64,000 bases of DNA, taken from the NCBI RefSeq assembly GCF_905171765.1, contig NC_053391.1, positions 264,968,460 to 265,032,459 on the forward strand. Reading direction: 5' to 3'. Under the pieces are notes generated by a model, which saw only the letters and a list, made by a program, of their open reading frames with translations, was not told the DNA's origin and searched no databases. This document shows, piece by piece, positions 41,281 through 53,449 of this stretch; positions within the stretch are counted from its first letter, which is position 1, and each line of letters begins with the position of its first letter. The DNA is from Bufo bufo. Its lineage: Eukaryota; Chordata; Amphibia; Anura; Bufonidae. The position numbers and the translations under genes were made by a program.

Positions 41281-43948
41281 GTGGATGTAACCTAAAACGA
41301 CCTTACTGTCGGTGTAATACTGGACTTCAGCTATGTCGACACCCAGTTCTTGTTGTATGAAATCCGCAATCTCCACTGCCAACACAGTCCCACAAAGTTC
41401 CAGTCTGGGAATAGTATGATCGGGCTTGGGGGCTAACTTAGCCTTACCACAGACGAATCCAACGTGGTTTTGGTTGTTGGGTTCTGTCACCTTCAGATAG
41501 GCAACCGCTGCGATGGCCTCCGTGGAAGCGTCTGAGAACACGTGGAGTTCTTTCTTTATGCTAGAGGAAAGTGAGGTTTTAATATAGCATCTCGGGATGT
41601 GGATCTCATCCAAGGCACACAAAGATCGCTTCCAGGCTTCCCATTTTTGCTCTTTCTCGGAGGGAAGTGGGGTATCCCAATCCTTGACTGTTTCAGAAAA
41701 CTGTCTCAGTAGAGATTTACCTTGTATGGTGATGGGCGCTACAAATCCCAGCGGATCAAATAGGCTGTTTACCACTGATAGGACGCCTCGCTTTGTGAAT
41801 GGCTTGTCTGCACAACTTATCTGAAAACCGAAGGAGTCAGCCGAGAGATCCCATCTGAGGCCCAAGCTCCTCTGCACAGGTGGACTGTCCAGTCCCAAGT
41901 TAATGTCCTTGAATCCTGGTGCATGATCGCCTGATTCGAAGGCCCTCATAACGGCCAGGCTGTTTGAAGCAGTTTTGTGTAGTCTAAGTTTAGCTTGGTA
42001 CAACATACTTTGAGTCCTTTTAAGCAGATCGATAGCCGCTTCTTCAGTCGGTAGTGATTTGAGTCCATCGTCTACCTAGAAGTCCTTTTCTACAAAGTCT
42101 CTGGCGTCTTTACCGTACTTGGATTCTCCCTCTAATGCAGTTCGCCGAAGGCCGTAAGTTGCCACGGCAGGTGAAGGGCTATTTCCAAATACGTGTACCC
42201 TCATACGATATTCTGCCATCTCTGCGTTGGTGTCGTTATTCTTGTACCACAGAAACCTGAGGAAATTCCGGTGGTCCTCTCTGACTACGAAACAGTGGAA
42301 CATCTGTTCAATGTCGGCGGTGATGGCAACGAGCTCTTTTCTGAACCTCATCAACACTCCAACTAGGTTATTCGTCAGATTAGGACCTGTGAGAAGGACA
42401 TCATTAAGCGATACACCTTGATGTTTGGCACTTGAGTCGAAAACAACCCTAATTTGATTAGGTTTCCGTGGGTGATACACTCCAAATGAAGGCAAGTACC
42501 AGCACTCGTCGTTCTTCCCTAAGGATGGAGCTGGTTCTGCATGGTTGTTGCGGAATATTTTGTCGATAAAGGCAACGATGTGTTCTCTCATCTCAGGCTT
42601 ACTGTTCATGGTACGCTGAAGAGAGTTAAATCTAGACAGAGCTTGTTCCCTATTGTTCGGGAGTCTCACCCTGGTAGCTCGGAAGGGTAATGGAGAAACC
42701 CAGTGATTGGTTTCGTCTTTAAGGAACTCATTGTCCATTATCTTGATAAATTCTCTGTCCTCTACTGACAAAGCTACTTTATCATCGTCCTTGCTTGTGT
42801 GAAAGACTAATCTTCCCAAGTTGTCGGCAAAGGGAGGAATGTCGTCAGGTGGTTGTATGAGGTCTGGAGGCTTCTCTTTCACCTCATAGTGATGAGGGCA
42901 AGGCTTAATGCAAGTTGTGCGTCCATCTCCACGCACGTACGTTTTGAAAGAGCGGATTCTTGGTTGATCCAAGCATACATTTCCTATGACCACCCATCCC
43001 AAGTCCAGTCTCTGGGCGTATGGTGCATAGTCGGGACCATTACACTGTTGACGCACCTTGTGTACCCTTAGATTGTCTCTGCCAAGCAGGAGTAGAATCT
43101 CTGCGTTGTTGTCCATAGGTGGGATAACATTGGCTAGGTGCCTTAGGTGTGGATGGTGAAATGCAGCTTCCGGGGTAGGAATTTCATCCCTATGGTTGGG
43201 TATTTGATCGCATTCGATCAGCGTCGGTAGAGGTATTTCCGTATTTCCACTGACGGAACAAGCGATGAATCCTTGTGCCCTCCTGCCGCTAGTCTCTATG
43301 CGACCCGAGCAGGTGTTTAAGATGTAGGGTTCTGACGGTCCCTTTATTCCAAAGGCTTCAAAGAATTTAGGTCCTGCTGGGGAGCGGTTGCTTTGGTCGT
43401 CAATGATGGCATACATTTTTACTGCCTTTTCTGGTAGCCCCTCCGGGTAGACCTTGATTAGGCATATGCGGGCACAACATTTCTCACTCTGGCCCTCCCC
43501 ACATACGTCCGAGCATGAGCAGGAAACAGCAGTGGCTGTGTTAGCGTGGTTCTGGGGCTCCCCGCCATGACTTTGAGCAGGACTGGTGGTGACAGCAGCA
43601 GGTGAATCCCTTGTGAGTGGAGTTGGGTGCATAGCTGAGGCATGTCTTTCACTATGACACTCCTCACACTTGATAATGGATTTACAGTCCTTAGCCATGT
43701 GCTCCAATGAAGCGCAGCACCTAAAGCATACCCCAAGCTTGGTGAGGACTTTCTTGCGCTCCTGTATGGTTTTGGATCTAAATCCTCTGCATTTGTTCAG
43801 TGAGTGTGTTTTTTTTATGAATGGGACATTCACGATTGAAGGCCTTGTCTCCTGATGAGGTAGTGTACTGTCTACCAGTGGGTACTGCAGATGATGGTAG
43901 GTTAGTCTTTCTAACATTCACGCTGCTCTTAAAGTCTCTGTGTTTATG
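41281..43948 (-). pseudogene. BEL/Pao pol: zinc knuckles, PR, RT, RNase H, truncated
   Basis: The minus strand encodes, in order, GFRSKTIQERKKVL, zinc knuckles (CFRCCASLEHMAKDC and CEECHSERHASAMH) and a protease-like MYAIIDDQSNRS. RT follows with IRVVFDSSAKHQGVSLNDVL and ITADIEQMFHCF. The codon for the catalytic Tyr of Y-VDD is TAG at 42076-42078, followed by VDDGLKSLPTEE. RNase H-like HVFSDASTEAIAAVAY and YYTDSKVVLGYI end at 41281, where sequence of element A' begins, so integrase and the 3' LTR are gone. An A8 run at about 43809-43816 causes a one-base frameshift near the knuckles. Family assignment is firm; the copy is dead. Confidence 0.9.
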
Positions 43949-43950
43949 TA

Positions 43951-45510
43951 CAGTCGTGGCCAAAAGTTTTGAGAATGACACAAATATTAGTTTTCACAAA
44001 GTTTGCTGCTAAACTGCTTTTAGATCTTTGTTCCAGTTGTTTCTGTGATGTAGTGAAATATAATTACACGCACTTCATACGTTTCAAAGACTTTTATCGA
44101 CTATTACATGACATTTATGCAAAGAGTCAGTATTTGCAGTGTTGGCCCTTCATTTTCAGGACCTCTACAATTCGACTGGGCATGCTCTCAATCAACTTCT
44201 GGGCCAATTCCTGACTGATAGTAACCCATTCTTATATAATCACTTCTTGGATTTTGTCAGAATTAGTGGGGTTTTGTTTGTCCACCCTCCTCTTGAGGAT
44301 TGACCACAAGCTCTCAATGGGATTAAGATCTGGGGAGTTTCCAGGCCATGGACCCAAAATGTCAACGTTTTGGTCGCCGAGCCACTTAGTTATCACTTTT
44401 GCCTTATGGCACGGTGCTCCATCGTGCTGGAAAATGCATTGTTCTTCACCAAACTGCTGTTGGATTGTTGGAAGAAGTTGCTGTTGGAGGGTGTTTTGGT
44501 GCCATTCTTTATTCATGGCTGTGTTTTTGGGCAAAATAGTGAGTGAGCCCACTCCTTTGGATGAGAAGCAACCCCACACATGAATGGTCTCAGGATGCTT
44601 TACTGTTGGCATGACACAGGACTGATGGTAGCGCTCACCTTTTCTTCTCCGGACAAGCCTTTTTCCAGATGCCCCAAACAATCGGAAAGAGGCTTCATCG
44701 GAGAATATGACTTTGCCCCAGTCCTCAGCAGTCCATTCACCAGACTTTCTGCAGAAGATCAATCTGTCCCTGATGGTTTTTTTTGGAGAGAAGTGGCTTC
44801 TTTGCTGCCCTTCTTGACACCAGGCCATCTTCCAAAAGTCTTGGCCTCACTGTGCGTGCAGATGCGCTCACACCTACCTGCTGCCATTCCTGAGCAAGCT
44901 CTGCACTGGTGGCACTCCGATCCCGCAGCTGAATCCTCTTTAGGAGACGATCCTGGCGCTTGCTGGACTTTCTTGGACGACCTGAAGCCTTCTTAACAAG
45001 AATTGAACCTCTTTCCTTGAAGTTCTTGATGATCCTATAAATTGTTGATTGAGGTGCAATCTTAGTAGCCACAATATCCTTGCCTGTGAAGCCATTTTTA
45101 TGCAACGCAATGATGGCTGCACGCGTTTCTTTGCAGGTCACCATGGTTAACAACGGAAGAACAATGATTTCAAGCATCACCCTCCTTTTAACATGTCAAG
45201 TCTGCCATTTTAACCCAATCAGCCTGACATAATGATCTCCAGCCTTGTGCTCGTCAACATTCTCACCTGAGTTAACAAGACGATTGCTGAAATGATCTCA
45301 GCAGGTCCTTTAATGACAGCAATGAAATGCAGTGGAAAGGTTTTTTTTTGGGATTAAGTTAATTTTCATGGCAAAGAAGGACTATGCAATTCATCTGATC
45401 ACTCTTCATAACATTCTGGAGTATATGCAAATTGCTATTATAAAAACTTAAGCAGCAACTTTTCCAATTTCCAATATTTATGTAATTCTCAAAACTTTTG
45501 GCCACGACTG
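43951..45510 (-). mobile_element. Tc1-type transposon inserted in BEL gag-pol
   Basis: The ends CAGTCGTGGCCAAAAGTTTT are inverted and flanked by TA at 43949-43950 and 45511-45512. The gag frame continues on the other side of the insert (ESIV|HKHRDFKSS), so the insertion split an ORF. Same family as 22148-26953. Confidence 0.95.
44120..45180 (-). pseudogene. Tc1 transposase, frameshifted
   Basis: It starts at 45180 with MMLEIIVLPLLTMVTCKETR, with both HTH regions and GRPRKSSKRQ. A T8 run near 44780 (A8 on the coding strand) shifts the frame. The next frame carries VIFSDEASF, CIFQHDGAPCHKAK and SPDLNPIESLW, giving a complete DD34E triad. It stops early after DKIQEVII near 44232, while homologous sequence continues to about 44130 out of frame. 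It is better preserved than the copy at 22.5 kb, but not intact. Confidence 0.9.
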
Positions 45511-45512
45511 TA

Positions 45513-47340
45513 CAATACTTTCATACCTTGATGATGGTGTCACTGAGGCTGTAGTATTGAACTCCAGGAAGTCAAGGCTGGGGTCATTCCTCATCTGGGA
45601 CTGTTCATCGATGAATCTGCAGAAATGAATAAATGGGGGAAAAGTGACGTCATGCACTCTTTTGTACCTTGAGACTGATGCCGCCCACTTCTCTTGCAGG
45701 CTGTATGGTAACTTCACGACGATTGGGTTCACCCCATGGGCTGTATCCAGGTAGCACAGCCCGGACAGTCGGGGGTCTCTTTTGGCAAGCTCCAGTTCCA
45801 TGAGCAAATCACTTAAATCCTGAAGCTTGTGGACATCCTTGAGACTGATCTTTGGGACGTTCTGCAGTCTCCTGAATAGTGCCTTCTCTATTGCTTCTGC
45901 ACTGCCAAATGTGCGTTCGAGTCTCTGCCAGGCTGCAGCGAGACCTGCTTCTGCTTGTCCCACATAGACAGTTCTAAGGCTCTTGATGCGATTTGTGGAG
46001 CCTGGGCCCAGCCACTTGATCAAGAGGTCGAGCTCCTGCTCTGCAGTTAGGTTGAGGTTGGCGATGGCGGCTTTGAAGGTTGCCTTCCAGGCTCTGTAGC
46101 TCTCCGCACGGTCATCAAATTTTGAGAGACTGGTGTTAATTAGCTCTCTGCTCACCATAAACCTGGCAAACTCAGACATATCTGATTTCTCACTGCTTGT
46201 TGCCATGACAACTTGTGATGCCCCTGGGGCGTATAGGTTGCGTGGCGTGAAAGGGTGAGATGCTTCCGGGTAGAATGATGTTGCTGCAGGGTTGAGCTGT
46301 GGTCTAGCCTCTGTAGATTCTGATGACTGCTGCTGCTTGAGCTGTGGAGGTAGGCCAGGAAACACCTGGTAGCCATCTTGCTGTAATAACTGCCCTTGAA
46401 AGGGCGCGTCTGGGCGACTGTTATTGGATTGCTCGGGTGCTGTGGGTATCGCTGCCACTGCAGGTAGAGCTGACTGGGAGGTTTCAGTGTTGTTGGCTTG
46501 GACAGTACTGCAAACTGGGGGTGGTGCAGATAACTGTTTCAGTACGTAGTCGCTGGTGCGATCAACTGGATCGTCTATCTTCTCTGGTGGCGAGCAGACT
46601 GAATCAAGGCCTTGGCTCAATGCTTGCTCAAGTAGTCTTACTTTTGCTAATGCGATTTCCTCTTCCCTCTCTGATTCAAGGATCTTTATTCGAGCCTCTG
46701 CTTCTGCCCTGGCAAGGACTTCTTTTTCGACGAAGGAACGCCTCACTTTGGATTGCTCTGCATTTATGCGGGCCTCTAGTAATCTGACGCTCAGGGCGGA
46801 GCTTCTAGAGCATGATGATCTGTAGGACCGCGAGGAATGTTTGGATGAATGCGATCTGTGTGATCTAGTTTCTTGCAAATGAGAGATGCGGAGTTCCACT
46901 TTATCTTTAGTGTCCAGCACCATGGCGTCTCTTTGTCTGTCTATTGATTCTGCCTTGCACAATTCTGACGGGGCTTCTTCAATATTAGAGTCTTTTAGAA
47001 AGGTTATATACCTTGTGGACAGTCTCTTGTATCTTTCATGGGCTGCGTTCAGCCGCCCGACGGCAACTTGTAAGCTGGTGGCATCGCCTGAGGAGGACTT
47101 AAGTCCTGATATGAGGGAGGAAACTCGTCCCCATAGCTCTTCAAGGTTGTCACATAGCTCATCTTTCCTGGTGTGATAATTTTCTGTGATCTTTATAGTT
47201 GGTTTGAGAGAGCGCCTTGGTCGCGTGACTTGGTCTGCTGGAAGTGTGGGTTCTACCTCCAGCTCTTCATAATGATCAGTATCAGGTAGCATTTGTTTTG
47301 TTTCATCACTGGGGAACTGTACGAGGTCCTTTTCGGCCAT
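45513..47340 (-). pseudogene. BEL/Pao gag, split by Tc1
   Basis: The frame begins at 47340 with MAEKDLVQFPSDETKQ and is open for about 610 residues to the Tc1 insertion. It has an acidic N-terminus, a Ser/Arg-rich stretch (SHRSHSSKHSSRSYRSSCS), a charged coiled-coil segment (ARAEAEARIKILESEREEEI) and a Gln/Pro-rich linker. A capsid-like domain follows with FDDRAESYRAWKATFKAAIA and LAAAWQRLERTFGS, as in the DUF1759 family of BEL Gag. The frame then reads into the Tc1 end. It would join the pol frame downstream of the insert. It is intact apart from the insertion. Confidence 0.9.
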
Positions 47341-48288
47341 TTTGATTTAAGGTGCGCTGTCTCTTTAAGAAATCGAACTTTTGAATTGGGGGCTGAAAAT
47401 TGCTGTGCGGCTCAGATGAGGCACCCCGATGAGTTTCCCAAGGTGTTTTGAGTGAATTGCGGGGTTTTGGTTTGAGGGAGGCCCCGCGTGCGTAAACAGT
47501 TCTTATATCATGCAAGCAAGGGTTAATATAGGATGTAGAAAGTGGCTTGGCAAGTAGTGGAGGACTTCCAGGCGAGAATATATCTACTGCGGACACGCCG
47601 TGCTTCCCCTTAGGCTTATGGGACGTGCACTGTTGCTGGGCAGATTTGCTGCGAGTGGGCCTGTTGCAGGGGAGGTTCCTGAGTGTGGCACTGGGCTCTG
47701 AGGGAACCTGTAGCCGGGCATTGGACATTCAGACGGATATTGACTGGGGTACAAGGCTTTAAGGCAGTTTTTGACTGTTCTGTCCCCACATGAAGGCGAT
47801 TGAAGGTGTAACTGATAATGACTTTGTGACTGGCCTACCTTCGTATCCAAGCAGTGGAGCAGACCGGACCGGCAGATGCTCAGGTTAGATGGATCCAGAC
47901 GTAGTCATGAGGATGCAATCAAACGTGGGTTTATTTGATCCAGAGCAGTGACATACAGTGATGGAATACAGTAGATGCTGTCATGTGGATGTCTTTTCTG
48001 AGGCTAACTGCTGAGGCAACTGCTGGTCAAAAACTGATGCCTTCACAAGCCAAGGTGTGTGTCTCCAGTCACAAAGGAAGCAGCACTGAAAAAGGCTACA
48101 GGAAGTGACCAGGCCCAAGGCTGCAAAACCACGCCCAGAGAAAAAACTTTATAGACAACGAACGAAGCGTGCAGCATACGAATTCCGGCCAGCAGATGGC
48201 AGCAGAGAACAATAGATAGAAACAACATAGGTGAAAGAAGAAATAATAATAATACAGTGCAGAAATTCAATATGAAAGGAACAGCACA
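47341..48288 (-). mobile_element. BEL leader and probable 5' LTR
   Basis: The minus strand starts with TGTGCTGTTCC at 48288 and carries AATAAA near 47935, as in an LTR. The LTR inner end is uncertain (about 47830). The frames at 47306-47850 have no family resemblance and lie in the leader. Confidence 0.5.
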
Positions 48289-48376
48289 GTAAGTGCAGTG
48301 AGGTCCCCGGGCGCCACTGTATATGTCTGTATATTTAGTTCATAGTGTAATAATCGGTGAAAGGTCCTCTTTAAAT
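48289..48376. mobile_element. T2-like MITE fragment flanking BEL
   Basis: GTGCAGTGAGGTCCCCGGGC through GGTGAAAGGTCCTCTTTAA matches 38560-38636. BEL appears to have inserted in, or recombined with, such a MITE. Confidence 0.65.
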
Positions 48377-48978
48377 ACTCTCCACTACAGTGTGGCAGGC
48401 AGGGAAAAAATGAAGTTCCTAATATTCTTCATTAAACACATCTGCCTGCTTCTCTTTCAGTTATAAGCCACTCCCCCTCAGCCCAGCTCTACCTTGCAGC
48501 TGAGTTCGTCCATAGCTGCACGCGACATGGAGGAGCTTGAGAGGAAGCTCGTCCATGCGCATGTGCAGTCTGCTCCTGTCAGTGGTCGGGTCCCTGCTGC
48601 CCGCTCCAACTCCGACAGGAATCAGCTGCTTGTTCCCGCTCTTCAAACAGCTGATTCCTGTCAGAAGCTGGCTATAGTAAAAACCTTCCGAGTCCCTACT
48701 GCAGAAGCTACTTCGTCAATCCCCATCCCCCCCTGCACTATCACCACACAGCCAACCCGCTAAGCCACGCCCCCTGGTTCTGTTAGACCACGCCCCCTGC
48801 AATCAACAGGGAAAGCAGGACATCTAGCCAGGAACTATGATTTTGTGTGTGTGTGTATATATAATACATACACCTTTACCTTGGAGTGCTGCCAGCTTTT
48901 TGGAATATATACAAACATCGCGTCCACATGGGTGAATAATCTTTTTTCTATTTTCAGCTAATGAGAGTGCTGTTGTTT

Positions 48979-48982
<4 letters not shown>
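48377..48982. other. Stretch without recognised features
   Basis: Includes the inverted pair CAGGAATCAGCTG/CAGCTGATTCCTG at about 48617-48660. No gene is recognised; the frame at 48494-48763 lacks family features. Confidence 0.4.

Positions 48983-48983
<1 letters not shown>

Positions 48984-49020
<37 letters not shown>
48984..49020 (+). repeat. (TA)n microsatellite
   Basis: About 18 TA units directly before the long hairpin. Confidence 0.9.
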
Positions 49021-49022
<2 letters not shown>

Positions 49023-49201
49023 CAAAGAAAGTTCGCAGCACTCCTTAAAAGATAAAATGTGCTCTTTTATTCACACATATCAAGTGACCTCACCTGACTT
49101 GAAAAAGGTTCTATGAGAGAACCGAAACGTTGTCACTTGATATGTGTGAATAAAAGAGCACTTTTTATCTTTTAAGGAGTGCTGCGAACTTTCTTTGCTG
49201 T
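49021..49201 (+). ncRNA. Long hairpin with hammerhead-like centre
   Basis: 49021-49088 and 49131-49201 are inverted (AGCAAAGAAAGTTCGCAGCA with its complement), giving a stem of about 65-70 bp. The apex holds CACCTGACTTGAAAAA, hairpin GGTTCT/AGAACC (49107-49123), GAAAC and GTTGTC. This order matches a type I hammerhead with an extended stem I, but the CUGANGA box is altered and the GTC is itself paired. It is probably a decayed or derived Penelope-type element end. Confidence 0.5.
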
Positions 49202-49295
49202 CTTCCGTCCTGAATCGAGGGACTACCACGTGCACCCTACATCTCACACAGCTTTAAAGGGAGTGCTGCCACAGTTTTTTTTTCTATATATATAC

Positions 49296-49511
49296 AGTAC
49301 AGACCAAAAGTTTGGACACATCTTCTCATTCAAAGAGTTTTCTTTATTTTCATGACTATGAAGGCATCAAAACTATGAATTAACAGATGTGGAATTATAT
49401 ACATAACAAACAAGTGTGAAACAACTGAAAATATGTCATATTCTAGGTTCTTCAAAGTAGCCACCTTTTGCTTTGATTACTGCTTTGCACACTCTTGGCA
49501 TTCTCTTGATG
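49296..49511. mobile_element. Truncated Tc1 derivative (same family as 32510)
   Basis: It begins CAGTACAGACCAAAAGTTTG and stops at CTCTTGATG, where a small palindromic MITE starts. Confidence 0.8.
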
Positions 49512-49624
49512 CATTCACACATCCGCAATTCCGGATAGGGGCCGCACGTCGTGTGGCCCCATAGAAATGTATGGGTCCGCAATTCCTTTCCGCAAAATGC
49601 GGAATGGAATTGCGGATGTGTGAA
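49512..49624. mobile_element. Small palindromic MITE
   Basis: The ends CATTCACACATCCGCAATTC and GAATTGCGGATGTGTGAATG are inverted, with GTATGGGTCCGCAATTCC inside. It is followed by a TA microsatellite to 49684. Confidence 0.75.
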
Positions 49625-49644
49625 TGGAGCCTAAGTATGTGTAC

Positions 49645-49691
<47 letters not shown>

Positions 49692-50631
49692 CAGTACAGA
49701 CCAAAAGTTTGGACACACCTTCTCATTCAAAGAGTTTTCTTTATTTTTATGACTATGAAGGCATCAAAACTATGAATTAACACATGTGGAATTCTATACA
49801 TAACAAACAAGTGTGAAACAACTGAAAATATGTCATATTCTAGGTTCTTCAAAGTAGCCACCTTTTGCTTTGATTACTGCTTTGCACACTCTTGGCATTC
49901 TCTTGATGAGCTTCAAGAGATAGTCCCCTGAAATGGTCTTCCAACAGTCTTGAAGGAGTTCCCAGAGATGCTTAGCACTTGTTGGCCCTTTTGCCTTCAC
50001 TCTGCGGTCCAGCTCACCCCAAACCATCTCGATTGGGTTCAGGTCCGGTGACTGTGGAGGCCAGGTCATCTGGCGCAGCACCCCATCACTCTCCTTTATG
50101 GTCAAATAGCCCTTACTTTCAAAGTTTTCCCAATTTTTCGGCAGACTGACTGACCTTCATTTCTTAAAGTAATGATGGGCACTCGTTTTTCTTTACTTAA
50201 GCTGCTTTTTTCTTGCCATAATACAAATTCTAACAGTCTATTCAGTAGGACTATCAGCTGTATATCCACCTGACTTCTCCTCAACGCAACTGATGGTCCC
50301 AACCCCATTTATAAGGCAAGAAATCCCACTTATTAAACCTGACAGGGCACACCTGTGAAGTGAAAACCATTTCAGGGGACTACCTCTTGAAGCTCATCAA
50401 GAGAATGCCAAGAGTGTGCAAAGCAGTAATCAAAGCAAAAGGTGGCTACTTTGAAGAACCTAGAATATGACATATTTTCAGTTGTTTCACACTTGTTTGT
50501 TATGTATATAATTCCATATGTGTTAATTCATAGTTTTGATGCCTTCAGTGTGAATCTACAATTTTCATAGTCATGAAAATAAAGAAAACTCTTTGAATGA
50601 GAAGGTGTGTCCAAACTTTTGGTCTGTACTG
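49692..50631. mobile_element. Fold-back Tc1 derivative (copy 2)
   Basis: Flanked by TA at 49690-49691 and 50632-50633. It has the same architecture and length as 32510-33446, with few differences, so the derivative itself has been mobilised. Confidence 0.9.
49833..50105 (-). pseudogene. Tc1 transposase C-terminal remnant (copy 2)
   Basis: Encodes the same roughly 90 residues as 32651-32923, with NPIEMVWGELDRRVKAK. Only the Glu part of the catalytic domain remains. Confidence 0.85.
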
Positions 50632-50633
50632 TA

Positions 50634-51060
50634 TGTATATATACATATTTATATACATATATTTACACACATGTGTATGTGTGTGTGTGTGTATACATTG
50701 CAATTCATTTAAATGGTGTCTGCAATCTGCATCCGACAGTACTTTTTCGCAGTGCGGAGGATGCACTCCATAGGTTTCCGATCTGTGCTTCCATTCCAGA
50801 CCCCCAGAAAATGGATCCGTCCCCATTGACTTACATTGTGTGCCAGGACGGATCCGTTTTCTCTAGCACAATAGAAAACGTATCTGTCCCCCATTCACTT
50901 TCAATGGTGTTCAAGATGGATCCGTTATGGTTATAGAAGACCTAATACAAATGGATCCGTTTATGACGGATGCATGCGGTTATATTATGGTAACAGAACC
51001 GTTTTTGCAGATCCATGACGGATCCGCAAAAAACACAAGTGTGAAAGTAGCCTTGGGTAC
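50634..51060. mobile_element. Microsatellite and ACGGATCCGT-rich MITE fragment
   Basis: TA/TG repeats to 50697 are followed by sequence rich in GGATCCGT and CAATGTAAGTCAATGG-like phrases, similar to the ends of the composite MITEs. No terminus is clear. Confidence 0.45.
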
Positions 51061-51401
51061 GTAGTGTCCCTCTTCCTTCTATTCTAAAGTTGGGAGGTAT
51101 GCTAAAGCACTGATAAAATGAGACCTAATGTGCTGTTGTCACTATGGCTTCACAAGTAGGCAGAGATGTCATGTGACTGCTCCCCTGGAGACGCTTTGCT
51201 GTGATGCATTCTGGGATTTTTACTTTCATTTTGCAGCTGCTCCACCCACACAGCCTCTCATTAAATGGGAGCATGCTAAGCCGAATGCAGTAGAAAAATG
51301 ATATATACACAGTATATCTGTCATGATACAAATTCCTCTTGGCTTTAGTTATTGTCTGGGGCACTTTATTGTTTTTTATACTTATGGTGGCCAACCCCTT
51401 T
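51061..51401. mobile_element. T2-like MITE fragment
   Basis: Ends with TATGGTGGCCAACCCCTTTAA, the same end type as 30300. The left terminus is missing. 51402-51540 carries the TTCATCGGGTGATCAGTAGC repeat. Confidence 0.5.
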
Positions 51402-51540
51402 AACTTCCATGATTGTTCATATGATTCATCGGGTGATCAGTAGCACATTTAGACAGGAAGATTGTCAGGATCAAGCATTCGCAGAAACTTTTGTTCCCAA
51501 TAATCTGCCCTGATTATCGGGCAATGTAAATTCACATTTA

Positions 51541-53139
51541 GGCCTCATGCACACGACCGTTGTGTGCATCCGCGGCCTTTGTTCCATTTTCCGTTTTTTT
51601 TCGCGGACCCATTGACCCATCGGAAAATGCACTATTTTGCAGCCGCATCAGTGATCCGTGTTTCCTGTCCGTCAAAAAAATATGACCTGTCCTATTTTTT
51701 TGACGGACAACGGTTCACGGACCCATTCAAGTCAATGGGTCCGTGAAAAAACACGGATGCACACAAGATTGCCATCTGCGTCCGTCATCCTTGTCCGTAG
51801 GCTACTTTCACACAGACGGATCTGCTGATCCGTCTGCATAAAAGCTTTGTAGATCAGATTTTTCAGGTCAGAATATGCTAAAAGAACTGTGTACATGACT
51901 GCCCCCCCTCCCCTGTATTTAACACATTGGTGGCCAGTGCGGCCGCCCCCCCCCCCCCCCTCCGATCGCTACTGCAGTCCTGGCTGCCATGGTTACTTAG
52001 CAATTTTAGAAGCATTATACTTACCTGCGATGTCTGTGACCGGCCGGGCGCTCCTCCTACTGGTAAGTGAAAGGTCTGTGCTATAAGCAATGCGCCGCAC
52101 AAACCTTTCACTTACCAGTAGGAGGAGCGCCCGGCCGGTCACAGACATCGCAGATAAGTATAATGCTTCTAAAATTGCTAAGTAACCATGGCAGCCAGGA
52201 CTGCAGTAGCGTTTTGGCTGCATTGGTAACCGATCGGAGCCCCAGCGATTAAACTGGGACTCCGATCGGAACTCTCCGCTGCCACCAATGATAGGGGGTC
52301 GGTCGTTTAATTAGGGAAGGGGGGAGGGAGGGAGGGGTGGCCAGCCGCACTGGCCACCAATGTGTTAAATACAAAGGAGGGAGGAAGGGGGGGCCGGCCA
52401 CACTGGCCACCAATGTGTTAAATACAAGGGAGGGAGGAAGGGGGGGCCGGCCACACTGGCCACCAATGTGTTAAATACAAGGGAGGGAGGGGGGGCCGGC
52501 CGCACTGGCCACCAATGTGTTAAATACAAGGGAGGAGGGGCCGGCCGCACTGGCCACCAATGAGTTTAATGCAGGGGAGGGAGGGGGGGGGGGTCTGCCC
52601 CCTGCTGCCTGGCAGCACCTGCCAGGCAGCAGGGGGCAGTCATGTACACAGTTCTTTTAGTATATTCTAACCTGAAGCATCCCCATCACCATGGGAACGC
52701 CTCTGTGTTAGAATATACTGTCGGATCTGAGTTTCACGATCTAACTCAAATTCGATGGTATATTCTAACATAGAGGCGTTCCCATGGTGATGGGGATGCT
52801 TCAAGTTAAAATATACCATCGGATTGGAGAAAACTCCGATCCGATGGTATAATAGGGACTCCTGACTTTACATTGAAAGTCAATGGGGACGGATCCGTTT
52901 ACAATTGCACCATATTGTGTCAACGTCAAACGGATCCGTCCCTATTGACTTGCATTGTGAGTCAGGATGGATCCGTTTGGCTCCGCACCGCCAGGCGGAC
53001 ACCAAAACGACATTTTTTTCATGTCCGTGGATCCTCCAAAAATCAAGGAAGACCCACGGACGAAAGAACGATCACGGATCACGGAACAACGGAAATCTGT
53101 TTTGCGGACCGCAAAAAAAAAAAGTCTGTGCATGAGGCC
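51541..53139. mobile_element. Composite MITE B, TTA TSD
   Basis: The ends GGCCTCATGCACACGACC and the inverse of GGCCTCATGCACAGAC are flanked by TTA at 51538-51540 and 53140-53142. The layout repeats that of element A: outer CGGATCC-rich ends, inner palindrome (51960-52280) and a tandem array (52340-52565, about five units with CACTGGCCACCAATG). It is shorter and diverged from A. Confidence 0.85.
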
Positions 53140-53449
53140 TTATTCTCCTTTCCATGTTCAAAATAATTCCTGTCATTTGAGTGTGCATGGGGGAGTCAGA
53201 AGGAACAGCAGCATGTTCTACTGTTACCTATGGCATAGAAATACTTCTTCACTGTTGGCTTTGATTGATCGTGCTCACCATTGTACAGCAGTGATTGTAA
53301 GATCAAATGACAGGGCAGTCAATATAGAGGTTAAGTTAAGAGGGCGTTAACATTTTATGGGAGAGATTAATCATGAGGAGAATTTTTTAATCTTAGTTTT
53401 GCATGAGTCTGCATTGGTGTAATGTTTGGTAAATTTAGTGCATCTTTAA

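Noticed and set aside
47306..47850. Frames upstream of BEL gag
   Set aside because: They lie in the leader/LTR region; no Gag feature and the real gag start at 47340 has better context.
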